Shown: piece after piece, positions 1-6,148 of the stretch
Position numbering within the stretch: position 1 is the stretch's first letter
Layout of the letters: each line of letters opens with the position of its first letter
Assembly: GCA_945861295.1 (NCBI GenBank)
Contig: CAMAUF010000148.1
Location: forward strand, 1-6,148
Direction: 5' to 3'
Origin: a bacterium
GTDB lineage: Bacteria; Chloroflexota; Dehalococcoidia; Tepidiformales; Tepidiformaceae
DNA length: 6,148 nt
Translations under genes and position numbers: made by a program
The notes under the pieces: generated by a model
Database searches by the model: none
What the model saw: only the letters and a program-made list of their open reading frames with translations
What the model was told of the DNA's origin: nothing

Positions 1-556
1 TGGCCCGGGCTTCGTCAGCGCGCTCCGTAACGAGTGCGGCTTCGAGGCCGCCGGCAAGCGCGTGCTGCTCTTGGGCGCGGGCGGCGGGGCGCGGGGCATC
101 GCCTTCGCCCTCGCGGAGGCTCGCGCCAACGCAATCGCCATCACGAACCGCTCGCCGGGCCGAGCCGCCCGTCTCGCGGGCGACGTCGCCGCGGCCTCGG
201 CGCGGGACGTGTTCGCCGTGGCGGCCGACGACCCCGCCGGCGCGTTCGACCTCGTCGTCAACTGCACCTCCGTCGGCATGAGCGGCGGCCCGGCCCCCGA
301 GGCGCTTCCCTGCGGCCCGGAGCGCTTCCAGGCTGGCGCGCTGGCGGTCGATATCGTCTATGCGCCCGAAGAGACGCCGTTCCTCGTGGCGGCGCGGGCA
401 GCGGGCATGCGGACCCTTGGCGGGCTGCCGATGCTGATTTACCAGGGCGCACTGGCCTTCGAACTGTGGACCGGCGTGCACGCTCCCGTCGATGTCATGT
501 TCGAAGCCGCTCGCAAGGCCCTCCGCGAGCGCGCCCGGGTCGAGGGGGCACGATGA
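1..556 (+). CDS. aroE: Shikimate dehydrogenase, C-terminal part (cut by left window edge)
   Basis: AroE reduces 3-dehydroshikimate to shikimate with NADPH in the cytoplasm. Codons begin at base 2 and 184 residues are visible. They open with GPGFVSAL, which in the family follows the catalytic Asp of the N-T-D-G motif; the lone first base T is compatible with the end of that Asp codon. Next come the glycine-rich nucleotide loop LLGAGGGARG (visible residues 23-32), the NADP-phosphate motif N49-R50-S51, NCTSVGM (87-93), the D117-to-L128 segment DIVYAPEETPFL, and GGLPMLIYQGALAFELWTG with the conserved Gln at 148. About 100 N-terminal residues, including the shikimate-binding Ser pair and catalytic Lys, lie outside the window. 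The stop TGA (554-556) overlaps the next gene's ATG by four bases (ATGA), which suggests translational coupling. The fold and motifs are clear. Paralogues such as quinate/shikimate dehydrogenases (YdiB type) cannot be excluded from this half, but the aro context favours AroE. Confidence 0.95.
   Translation, partial: GPGFVSALRNECGFEAAGKRVLLLGAGGGARGIAFALAEARANAIAITNRSPGRAARLAGDVAAASARDVFAVAADDPAGAFDLVVNCTSVGMSGGPAPEALPCGPERFQAGALAVDIVYAPEETPFLVAARAAGMRTLGGLPMLIYQGALAFELWTGVHAPVDVMFEAARKALRERARVEGAR
542..548 (+). promoter_or_regulatory. Ribosome binding site of the unknown membrane-protein gene
   Basis: The purine run GAGGGGG lies four bases before the ATG at 553, inside the last codons of aroE. 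It supports starting the following gene at 553. The open frame extends upstream to base 34, but that part only runs antiparallel in meaning to the real aroE frame and encodes an arginine-rich low-complexity peptide. Confidence 0.55.
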
Positions 557-1206
557 TCGTCGTCGGCGCCGTGGTCGTTCTCGGGATGTTTCTCCTCTTC
601 GGCTGGATCATCGCGACCGAGATGTTCCAGCACCGGGTTTGGCGGCGGCGCGTGGAGGAAGGCGACGTCGAGATCGTCCAGGCGCTCATCGAGGAGGCCT
701 TCGGCGTCTGGCGTCATGCGCGGGCGCCGAGGGACCTGCCGACGCACCTTTGGTCCGGCGTCCAAGGGGCGCAGTTGGTCGCGGTCACGGCCGACTCGGC
801 GACGCTTTCGGCGGCGGCCGAGCCCGCATTCCGCACTGAAGACGCGCGCCGCGTGCAGGTCAGCACGGCTTTGGACGAAGCGATGGCCCTCGCCGTCCGG
901 CTCGTGGACATGATGCTGTACGATGTGCCGAACATCCGGCTCGCCAGCGTGCGCGTCGATCTCTTCGCGACCTTCACCGAACCGGACGGGGCCGCCATGC
1001 AAAAGCCAATCCTTTCTACCATTGCGACCCGGGCCGCCTCGGAAGAGGTCGCGTGGGACGCGCTCACGCCCGCCGAGATCCTCGAGCGCTTCGACAGCCG
1101 TTTCACAGTTGGCTCGAACGGGCAGGGCCTGCCGATCGACCTCGACCCTGTGGAGGGCGAACTCATGCGGGATTCGACGTCGCTTCTTCCAGCGGGGTCC
1201 GCCTGA
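553..1206 (+). CDS. Unknown protein with one N-terminal membrane anchor
   Basis: I do not recognise this 217-residue protein. Residues 2-21 form one strongly hydrophobic helix (IVVGAVVVLGMFLLFGWIIA). It is followed at once by a basic cluster (R28, R31, R32, R33), so by the positive-inside rule the remaining ~185 residues should sit in the cytoplasm. There is no lipobox or cleavage site, so it looks like an uncleaved anchor. The soluble part starts with an acidic helix-like stretch (34-55), then alternating strand-like stretches (around 73-90 and 130-142) and a helix at about 104-123. It ends in a polar tail (from about 176) that looks flexible. No Cys, no metal-binding cluster and no nucleotide motif are seen. 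The start at 553 is chosen because it overlaps the aroE stop (ATGA), has a good ribosome site, and the hydrophobic segment begins there. Its stop overlaps the aroC start (TGATG). Being embedded between aroE and aroC suggests co-expression with the pathway, but a role in it is only inferred. Confidence 0.8.
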   Translation: MIVVGAVVVLGMFLLFGWIIATEMFQHRVWRRRVEEGDVEIVQALIEEAFGVWRHARAPRDLPTHLWSGVQGAQLVAVTADSATLSAAAEPAFRTEDARRVQVSTALDEAMALAVRLVDMMLYDVPNIRLASVRVDLFATFTEPDGAAMQKPILSTIATRAASEEVAWDALTPAEILERFDSRFTVGSNGQGLPIDLDPVEGELMRDSTSLLPAGSA

Positions 1207-2393
1207 TGGGTCATTTCCGCTTTCTCACGGCCGGGGAGAGCCACGGGGTCGGCCTCACGATGATCGTCGAGGGCCTCCCGGCCGGGCTGCCGCTCAGCGA
1301 AGCTGACATCGCCGTCGACATGGGGCGGCGCCAGGGAGGCTATGGTCGCGGTGGCCGCATGAAGATGGAGGCCGACCAAGCGCGCGTGACCTCCGGCGTT
1401 CGGCATGGACGGACCTTGGGTTCGCCGATCGCCCTTTGGATCGAGAACCAGGTGCACGGCAAGGACGGGCCCGATTGGCCCCGCCTGATGGCCCTGGAAG
1501 CGGTGGAGGGGCCGGTTGAGCGCGTCACGCGCCTGCGGCCGGGCCACGCCGACTTGCCAGGCGCGATCAAGTACGGCTTTGACGATGTCCGCGATGTCCT
1601 GGAACGGGCCAGTGCCCGCGAGACGGCCGCGCGAGTCGCGGTCGGTGGCATTGCCAAACGTCTCCTCGCCGAGTTCGGCGTGACCTTCGGCAGCCACACC
1701 GTTTCGATCGGCGGCGTTGTCGCCGGCGTGATCGACGAGGTCGATTGGGCCGCCGTGGAGGCCGACCGTGTCCGTTGCGCCGACCCAGTCGCGAGCGCGG
1801 CGATGATAGAAGCGATCGACGCCGCCAAACATGAGGGTGACACCGTCGGCGGCGAAGTCGAAGTGCGCGTCGCCGGCCTGCCGATGGGCCTGGGCAGTTA
1901 CGTCCACTGGGACCGCAAGCTCGACGGGCGCATCGCCCAGGCGATATGCAGCATCAACGCCTTCAAGGGTGTCGGCTTCGGCGGCGGCCTCGCCAACGTT
2001 GCCCGGCGTGGCTCCCAGGTACACGACGTCATTTTGCCGCGGGACCAGTGGGCGTCCGGCCGCGCATGGCAACATAAGACCAACAATCACGGCGGGATCG
2101 AAGGCGGGATCTCGACGGGCGAGACGCTCGTCGTCCGCTGCGCCGTCAAGCCCATCCCGACCCTGGCCCACCCGCTACCGTCCGTCGACCTCGATACGGG
2201 CGAAGAGGTGGCGGCGCATTACGAACGCAGCGATGTTTGCGTCGTCCCCGCGGCTGGCGTCGTCGCCGAAGCCATGGTCGCGATCGTGCTGGCCGACGCT
2301 TGGCTCGAGAAGTTCGGCGGCGACACCCTCGCGGAAATCCGGGCGAACCACGACCACTACCTCACGACCATCGGCCCGCGGGCGCTGGAGTAG
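1206..2393 (+). CDS. aroC: Chorismate synthase
   Basis: AroC converts 5-enolpyruvylshikimate-3-phosphate to chorismate by trans-elimination of phosphate and needs reduced FMN. The 395-residue product is full length for the family (about 360-400). It shows the signature GESHG at 10-14 (catalytic His13), RRQGGYGRGGRM at 41-52, SGVRHGRTLGSPI at 63-75, RPGHADLPGAIKYG at 111-124 (second catalytic His114), LERASARETAARVAVG at 132-147, NNHGGIEGGISTGE at 293-306, KPIPTL at 315-320 and the C-terminal signature starting R341-S-D. No FMN reductase domain is attached, so it is of the monofunctional type. The start ATG at 1206 gives the canonical N-terminus (MGHFRFLTAGESHG). An in-frame start further upstream (1053) would add 51 residues that only read through the preceding gene. 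The ribosome site is weak (AGCGGGG at 1191-1197); re-initiation at the TGATG junction is more likely. Three bases separate its stop from the next gene. Confidence 0.97.
   Translation: MGHFRFLTAGESHGVGLTMIVEGLPAGLPLSEADIAVDMGRRQGGYGRGGRMKMEADQARVTSGVRHGRTLGSPIALWIENQVHGKDGPDWPRLMALEAVEGPVERVTRLRPGHADLPGAIKYGFDDVRDVLERASARETAARVAVGGIAKRLLAEFGVTFGSHTVSIGGVVAGVIDEVDWAAVEADRVRCADPVASAAMIEAIDAAKHEGDTVGGEVEVRVAGLPMGLGSYVHWDRKLDGRIAQAICSINAFKGVGFGGGLANVARRGSQVHDVILPRDQWASGRAWQHKTNNHGGIEGGISTGETLVVRCAVKPIPTLAHPLPSVDLDTGEEVAAHYERSDVCVVPAAGVVAEAMVAIVLADAWLEKFGGDTLAEIRANHDHYLTTIGPRALE
2387..2390 (+). promoter_or_regulatory. Ribosome binding site of aroK-aroB
   Basis: GGAG lies in the last codons of aroC, six bases before the ATG at 2397. 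Position and spacing are those of a normal Shine-Dalgarno site and fix the start used for the fusion gene. Confidence 0.5.
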
Positions 2394-2396
2394 GCC

Positions 2397-4055
2397 ATGG
2401 CGGTCGAGCGCGTCTTTCTGATCGGACTCTCAGGATCGGGCAAGTCGACCGCCGGGAAGCTCGCGGCCGAACGTTTGGGCTGGGCCTTCGCCGACAGCGA
2501 CCGGCTGATCGAAGAGCGTGAAGGCCGCACCATCCCCGAGATCTTCGGCGCCGACGGCGAAGCCGCCTTCCGTAGGTTGGAGGCGGCCGTGCTTGCCGAA
2601 CTCGTCCACGAACGCCGGATTGTCATCGCCACGGGCGGCGGCGCGCCCACCGACCGGCGCAGCCAGGCCGCTCTGGCCGAGGGCCTCATCGTCTGGCTCG
2701 ACGTCACGCCCGAGCATGCCGCCCGCCGGCTCCTGGCGGCTGGCAACGAGGACAGGCCACTGCTCCAGGACGAGCGCGGCCTGCGGCTCGACGTGGTGGG
2801 TCTCGCCGCCAAGCTCCATTTGATGCGCCAGGCCCGTCTCGGCGCCTACGAGCGCTCTGATCGCGTGGTCGCGGTCGATTACTACCCTCCCGACGGCGTC
2901 GCTGAGCGAATCGTCGAGCTGGTCCTCGCCACGCCTGCGGCTTCCCCGGCCCGGTTCGACCCCCCAGACGCCGCTTCCACGGTCAAAGTCCGTACCAAGT
3001 CCGCCACTCGGGAATACGAGATCGTCGTCCAAGCGGGCGGCCTCGCCCGGGCGGGCGAGGTCTGCCGGCGCCTCGGACTCAAGGGGCGTGCGTTCCTCCT
3101 CTCGGATTCTGGCGTCGCGCCGTTGTATGGCGGGCCGGCCCGAGCGAGCCTCGAAGCCGCGGGCTTTGTCGTGATGGAGCACACGTTCGCGGCCGGCGAA
3201 GCACAGAAGAACCTCGCGACGGTCGAAGCCGTCTACGACTGGCTGCTCGCGCAACGGGTCGAACGCTCCGATTTCCTCGTCTGCCTGGGCGGCGGCGTCG
3301 TGACCGACCTGGGCGGCTACGTTGCGGCGACGGTCTTGCGGGGCATCGACTTCGTCCACATCCCCACCACCCTGCTCGGCATGGTGGATGCCGCAGTCGG
3401 AGGCAAGACTGGCGTCGACCACCCGCGCGGCAAGAACCTCGTCGGCGCGTTTGCGCAACCCCGAGCTGTCATCGTTGACCCGGACGTCCTGCGTTCGCTG
3501 GACCGGCGCCTGCGGGTCGAAGGCCTCGCCGAGCTGCTCAAACATGGCCTCATCCTCGATGCCGGGCTCTGGCGGGAGCTTGAGACCATCGCCGGCGATG
3601 TGGCGGCGGCATCGACGCCGCACTTCATCGCCCGCAGCGTCGCCATCAAGGCCGCGGTGGTCTCCGAGGACGAGCGCGAGGCGGACCTGCGCGCGCTCCT
3701 CAATTACGGACACACGGTCGGACACGCGATCGAATCGGTCGCGGGCTACGGGGTGTACCTCCACGGCGAAGCCGTCGCGATCGGGATGCGCGCGGCTGGA
3801 TTGATCTCGGTCGGCATTGGCCTCCTCAGCCCGGACGAGTTCGACCGCCAGCAGCGCGTCCTCACGGCCTACGGCTTGCCGGAACGCGCGACGGACCTCG
3901 ACGCCGGCCTCGTCTTGGAAGCGACCAAGTCTGACAAGAAGGTGCGCGGCGGCAGCGTCCGCTGGGTGTTGCTGGAGCGCATTGGCGAGGCGGTCGTCCG
4001 CGCCGATGTGCCCGCAGGGCTGGTCCAGGAAGCGATTCAGGCTGTGATGGCGTGA
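2397..4055 (+). CDS. aroKB: Bifunctional shikimate kinase / 3-dehydroquinate synthase fusion
   Basis: One 552-residue frame carries two shikimate-pathway enzymes. Residues 1 to about 175 are shikimate kinase: P-loop GLSGSGKST at 10-18, D33-S-D35, shikimate-binding F58-R59 with E62, the GGG turn at 80-82, lid arginine in DRPLL (R120), and R147 ahead of Y151. It phosphorylates shikimate with ATP. After a Pro/Ala-rich linker (about 188-200), residues about 204-552 are 3-dehydroquinate synthase, which cyclises DAHP using NAD and a divalent metal: GE-x-x-K at 267-271, LGGGVVTDLGGY at 297-308, PTTLL (323-327), D331 and VGGKTG (334-339), GKNLVGAF (345-352), and predicted metal ligands E379, H439 (in LNYGHTVGHAIE) and H456 (in HGEAVAIGM). 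All key residues in both halves appear intact and the junction has no stop or frame change. The sum of lengths matches one AroK plus one AroB. AroK-AroB fusions are known in other bacteria (for example Thermotoga). The stop overlaps the tgt start (GTGA). Confidence 0.96.
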   Translation: MAVERVFLIGLSGSGKSTAGKLAAERLGWAFADSDRLIEEREGRTIPEIFGADGEAAFRRLEAAVLAELVHERRIVIATGGGAPTDRRSQAALAEGLIVWLDVTPEHAARRLLAAGNEDRPLLQDERGLRLDVVGLAAKLHLMRQARLGAYERSDRVVAVDYYPPDGVAERIVELVLATPAASPARFDPPDAASTVKVRTKSATREYEIVVQAGGLARAGEVCRRLGLKGRAFLLSDSGVAPLYGGPARASLEAAGFVVMEHTFAAGEAQKNLATVEAVYDWLLAQRVERSDFLVCLGGGVVTDLGGYVAATVLRGIDFVHIPTTLLGMVDAAVGGKTGVDHPRGKNLVGAFAQPRAVIVDPDVLRSLDRRLRVEGLAELLKHGLILDAGLWRELETIAGDVAAASTPHFIARSVAIKAAVVSEDEREADLRALLNYGHTVGHAIESVAGYGVYLHGEAVAIGMRAAGLISVGIGLLSPDEFDRQQRVLTAYGLPERATDLDAGLVLEATKSDKKVRGGSVRWVLLERIGEAVVRADVPAGLVQEAIQAVMA

Positions 4056-5221
4056 CCTTCCGGTTCGAGTTGCTGACGGAGCCAGCCTCGCCGGTCGCGC
4101 CGCGGGCGGGGCGGCTGACGACGAACCATGGCACGGTCGAGACGCCGGTCTTCATGCCCGTTGGCACGCTGGCGACCGTCAAGGCGCTGCTCCCGGATGA
4201 GGTCCGGGCCACTGGCGCACAGATCCTGCTGGTCAACGCTTATCACCTGTACCTCAGGCCCGGCCACGAGCTGGTCCAGAGTCTCGGCGGTGTCCACCAG
4301 TTCATGGACTGGCATGGCCCGATCCTGAGCGATAGCGGTGGCTTCCAGGTCTTTAGTCTCGCCCGGCTGCGGAAAGTCGACGAACGCGGCGTCCGCTTCC
4401 GGTCGCATCACGACGGCAGCGAACATCTCTATACCCCGGAGACCGCGATGGCCGTCCAGCGCGCGCTCGGAGTCGACATCGCCATGCCCCTGGACCATGT
4501 CGTCCCCGGCGACGCGGATGAGAAGGCCGCCCGCGAGGCAGCCGAGCGCACCGTCCGCTGGTACGAACGGTCGCGGGCCGCCGCGGACGGGCTGCCGGCC
4601 TTCGCCATCGTGCAGGGCGCCACGTCGCACGCCGTCCGGCGTTGGCATGCCCGAACCCTGGCGGGCCTCGACGCTCCCGGCTACAGCATCGGCGGTCTCT
4701 CCGTCGGCGAATCGAAAGAAGCAATGTGGGCGATGGCCGAGGTGGTCAACGCCGAACTCCCAATCGGCAAGCCGCGGTACCTGATGGGAGTCGGCAGCCC
4801 GGAGGACCTCGTCGAAGGCGTGGCGCGAGGGATCGACATGTTCGATTGCGTCCTGCCGACCCGCTTGGGCAGAAATGGCGCGCTCTTCACCAGCGAGGGC
4901 CGCGTCAACATCCGCAACGCGCGGTTCGCGCGTGAGTCAGGGCCGGTGGAACAGGGGTGCGATTGCCTTGCCTGCGGGCGCTTCAGCGCGGCGTACCTTC
5001 ATCACCTGTTCCGGAATAGGGAGCTGCTGGGCTACCGGCTGGCGACGATTCACAACGTCCGTTTCCTCGTGCGGATGATGGAGGAGACCCGGACCGCGAT
5101 CGTCGCGGGCCGGTTTCGGGAGTTCACCGACACGTTCCTGGGGCGGTATAGGGGGACGGATCCTGGGGAGCGAGAGCGTCAGCGACGGCTCTGGGAGGCT
5201 TCCACTGGCCGAGATTTGTGA
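4052..5221 (+). CDS. tgt: tRNA-guanine transglycosylase (queuosine pathway)
   Basis: Tgt swaps guanine-34 of the wobble position in GUN-anticodon tRNAs (Asp, Asn, His, Tyr) for a queuosine precursor, normally preQ1 in bacteria. The 389-residue protein is full length. It has TPVFMPVGT (31-39), DSGGFQVFSL (94-103) with the general acid/base D94, D148, VQGA with Q188, GGLSVGE (214-220), the nucleophile D265 in MFDCVLPTR, and the zinc site C303-x-C305-x-x-C308 plus H334. Compared with Zymomonas Tgt from memory, these residues keep a constant offset within each half, so the alignment is firm. The triplet after the substrate-binding region is D148-H149-V150, whereas bacterial enzymes usually have Asp-Glu-Cys. 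The start is GTG at 4052, overlapping the stop of the previous gene (GTGA); the nearest purine run (AGG, 4039-4041) is weak, so coupling to aroKB is likely. No queA, yajC or secDF follow, unlike in many genomes. Confidence 0.96.
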   Translation: MTFRFELLTEPASPVAPRAGRLTTNHGTVETPVFMPVGTLATVKALLPDEVRATGAQILLVNAYHLYLRPGHELVQSLGGVHQFMDWHGPILSDSGGFQVFSLARLRKVDERGVRFRSHHDGSEHLYTPETAMAVQRALGVDIAMPLDHVVPGDADEKAAREAAERTVRWYERSRAAADGLPAFAIVQGATSHAVRRWHARTLAGLDAPGYSIGGLSVGESKEAMWAMAEVVNAELPIGKPRYLMGVGSPEDLVEGVARGIDMFDCVLPTRLGRNGALFTSEGRVNIRNARFARESGPVEQGCDCLACGRFSAAYLHHLFRNRELLGYRLATIHNVRFLVRMMEETRTAIVAGRFREFTDTFLGRYRGTDPGERERQRRLWEASTGRDL

Positions 5222-5232
5222 AGATCGGCCAG
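5205..5232 (+). terminator. Hairpin across the tgt stop codon, possible terminator
   Basis: CTGGCCGA (5205-5212) and TCGGCCAG (5225-5232) form a perfect 8-bp GC-rich stem with a 12-nt loop that contains the tgt stop codon. There is no following T-run, so this is not a standard intrinsic terminator. It could be a tailless terminator, a 3'-end stabiliser of the operon mRNA, or nothing. Its place at the end of the operon and 17 bases before the rrn -35 box is what makes it worth noting. Confidence 0.4.
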
Positions 5233-5248
5233 GGACGGGCCTAGGTGG

Positions 5249-5277
5249 TTGACAACCTCCGGAAATCGCGCTAGTGT
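5249..5277 (+). promoter_or_regulatory. Probable rRNA operon promoter
   Basis: A perfect -35 hexamer TTGACA (5249-5254) is followed after exactly 17 bases by TAGTGT (5272-5277), which keeps the key T, A and final T of a -10 box. Transcription would start near 5283-5286, giving a leader of about 110 bases before 16S. It is the only good housekeeping-type promoter seen in the spacer and has the right orientation and distance for an rrn promoter. No extended -10 is present, and no AT-rich UP element is seen upstream, where tgt ends. Confidence 0.7.
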
Positions 5278-5287
5278 TCTCATTCGT

Positions 5288-5316
5288 GGCCTGAAAAGGT
5301 CCGGCGCACTTTAACA
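5288..5316 (+). promoter_or_regulatory. rrn antitermination region: boxB-like hairpin and boxA
   Basis: At the predicted 5' end of the transcript, GGCCT (5288-5292) and AGGTCC (5297-5302) form a small hairpin with a GAAA loop and one bulged T. Two bases later, 5305-5316 read CGCACTTTAACA, which matches the E. coli rrn boxA (TGCTCTTTAACA) at 10 of 12 positions. The order hairpin then boxA is that of known rrn leaders, where boxA RNA binds NusB-S10 and lets RNA polymerase pass terminators in untranslated rRNA genes. The boxA match is strong; calling the hairpin boxB rests on position and loop type. Confidence 0.65.
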
Positions 5317-5367
5317 ACTGGATAGCGGACAAAAGAGAACGTTGGGAACCCGTGTATAGGGAAACAA

Positions 5368-5385
5368 CCAACGCGCAAGCGTTGG
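5368..5385 (+). other. GCAA-capped hairpin in the 16S leader
   Basis: CCAACGC (5368-5374) and GCGTTGG (5379-5385) form a perfect 7-bp stem closed by a GCAA tetraloop, ending about 12 bases before the mature 16S. A run of seven T (5395-5401) follows but is nine bases away, too far for a standard intrinsic terminator. The 9-base word CGTTGGGAA occurs at 5340-5348 and again at 5380-5388, so CCAACG can also pair with the upstream copy. A role in leader folding or in pre-16S processing is inferred. Confidence 0.55.
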
Positions 5386-5397
5386 GAAGCAACCTTT

Positions 5398-6148
<751 letters not shown>

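Noticed and set aside
34..552. Upstream extension of the unknown gene's reading frame through aroE
   Set aside because: It encodes an Arg/Gly-rich low-complexity peptide out of frame with clear AroE motifs; the real start is the ATG at 553.
714..2171. Long open frame of 485 codons on the minus strand
   Set aside because: It lies antisense to the unknown gene and aroC. Such frames are expected in high-GC coding DNA, and the translation has no recognisable domain.
3387..3420. AroB motif reads VDAAVGGKTGVD instead of the common VDSSVGGKTGIN
   Set aside because: Ala and Asp variants at these positions occur, as far as I recall, in functional enzymes of several phyla; the catalytic and metal residues are present.
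2430..3764. Open frame of 444 codons on the minus strand
   Set aside because: Antisense to the intact aroK-aroB gene; charged, low-complexity translation typical of a high-GC shadow.
5353..5360. TATAGG in the leader as a second rrn promoter
   Set aside because: No -35 element at a suitable distance (AAAGAG lies there), and it falls downstream of boxA.

Overview
The window is a high-GC bacterial segment in which every gene I can support lies on the + strand. A compact aromatic-amino-acid (shikimate pathway) operon ends with a tRNA-modification gene and is followed directly by the promoter, leader and first half of a 16S rRNA gene. From left to right it holds: the C-terminal part of aroE (cut by the left edge); a small gene of unknown function encoding a membrane-anchored protein; aroC; one gene fusing shikimate kinase (AroK) to 3-dehydroquinate synthase (AroB); tgt, for tRNA-guanine transglycosylase; an rrn promoter and leader; and a 16S rRNA gene cut by the right edge.

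The five protein genes are packed almost without gaps: ATGA overlap, TGATG overlap, a 3-nt gap, then GTGA overlap. No promoter or terminator is evident between them, so they are probably one transcript with translational coupling. AroB makes 3-dehydroquinate, AroE reduces 3-dehydroshikimate, AroK phosphorylates shikimate and AroC makes chorismate. The block therefore covers four of the seven steps from DAHP to chorismate. DAHP synthase, dehydroquinase (AroQ/AroD) and AroA are not in the window. Tgt is functionally separate (queuosine in tRNA anticodons), and queA is not next to it.

After tgt there is a 176-nt spacer. It holds a hairpin across the tgt stop codon, a TTGACA-17-TAGTGT promoter, a boxB/boxA-like antitermination region and a GCAA-capped hairpin, and leads into the 16S gene at about 5398. 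The 16S carries the usual bacterial universal sites but has short V1 and V3 hairpins and several unusual bases. Together with the AroK-AroB fusion and the high GC, this suggests a poorly cultivated Terrabacteria-type lineage (Chloroflexota, Dormibacterota, Eremiobacterota or Armatimonadota are candidates). I cannot settle the phylum without an alignment.

I see no mobile element, CRISPR array, tRNA or defence system. The parts most worth a second look are the unknown membrane protein inside the aro operon, a substrate-pocket substitution in Tgt, and the rrn leader, which can form two mutually exclusive hairpins.
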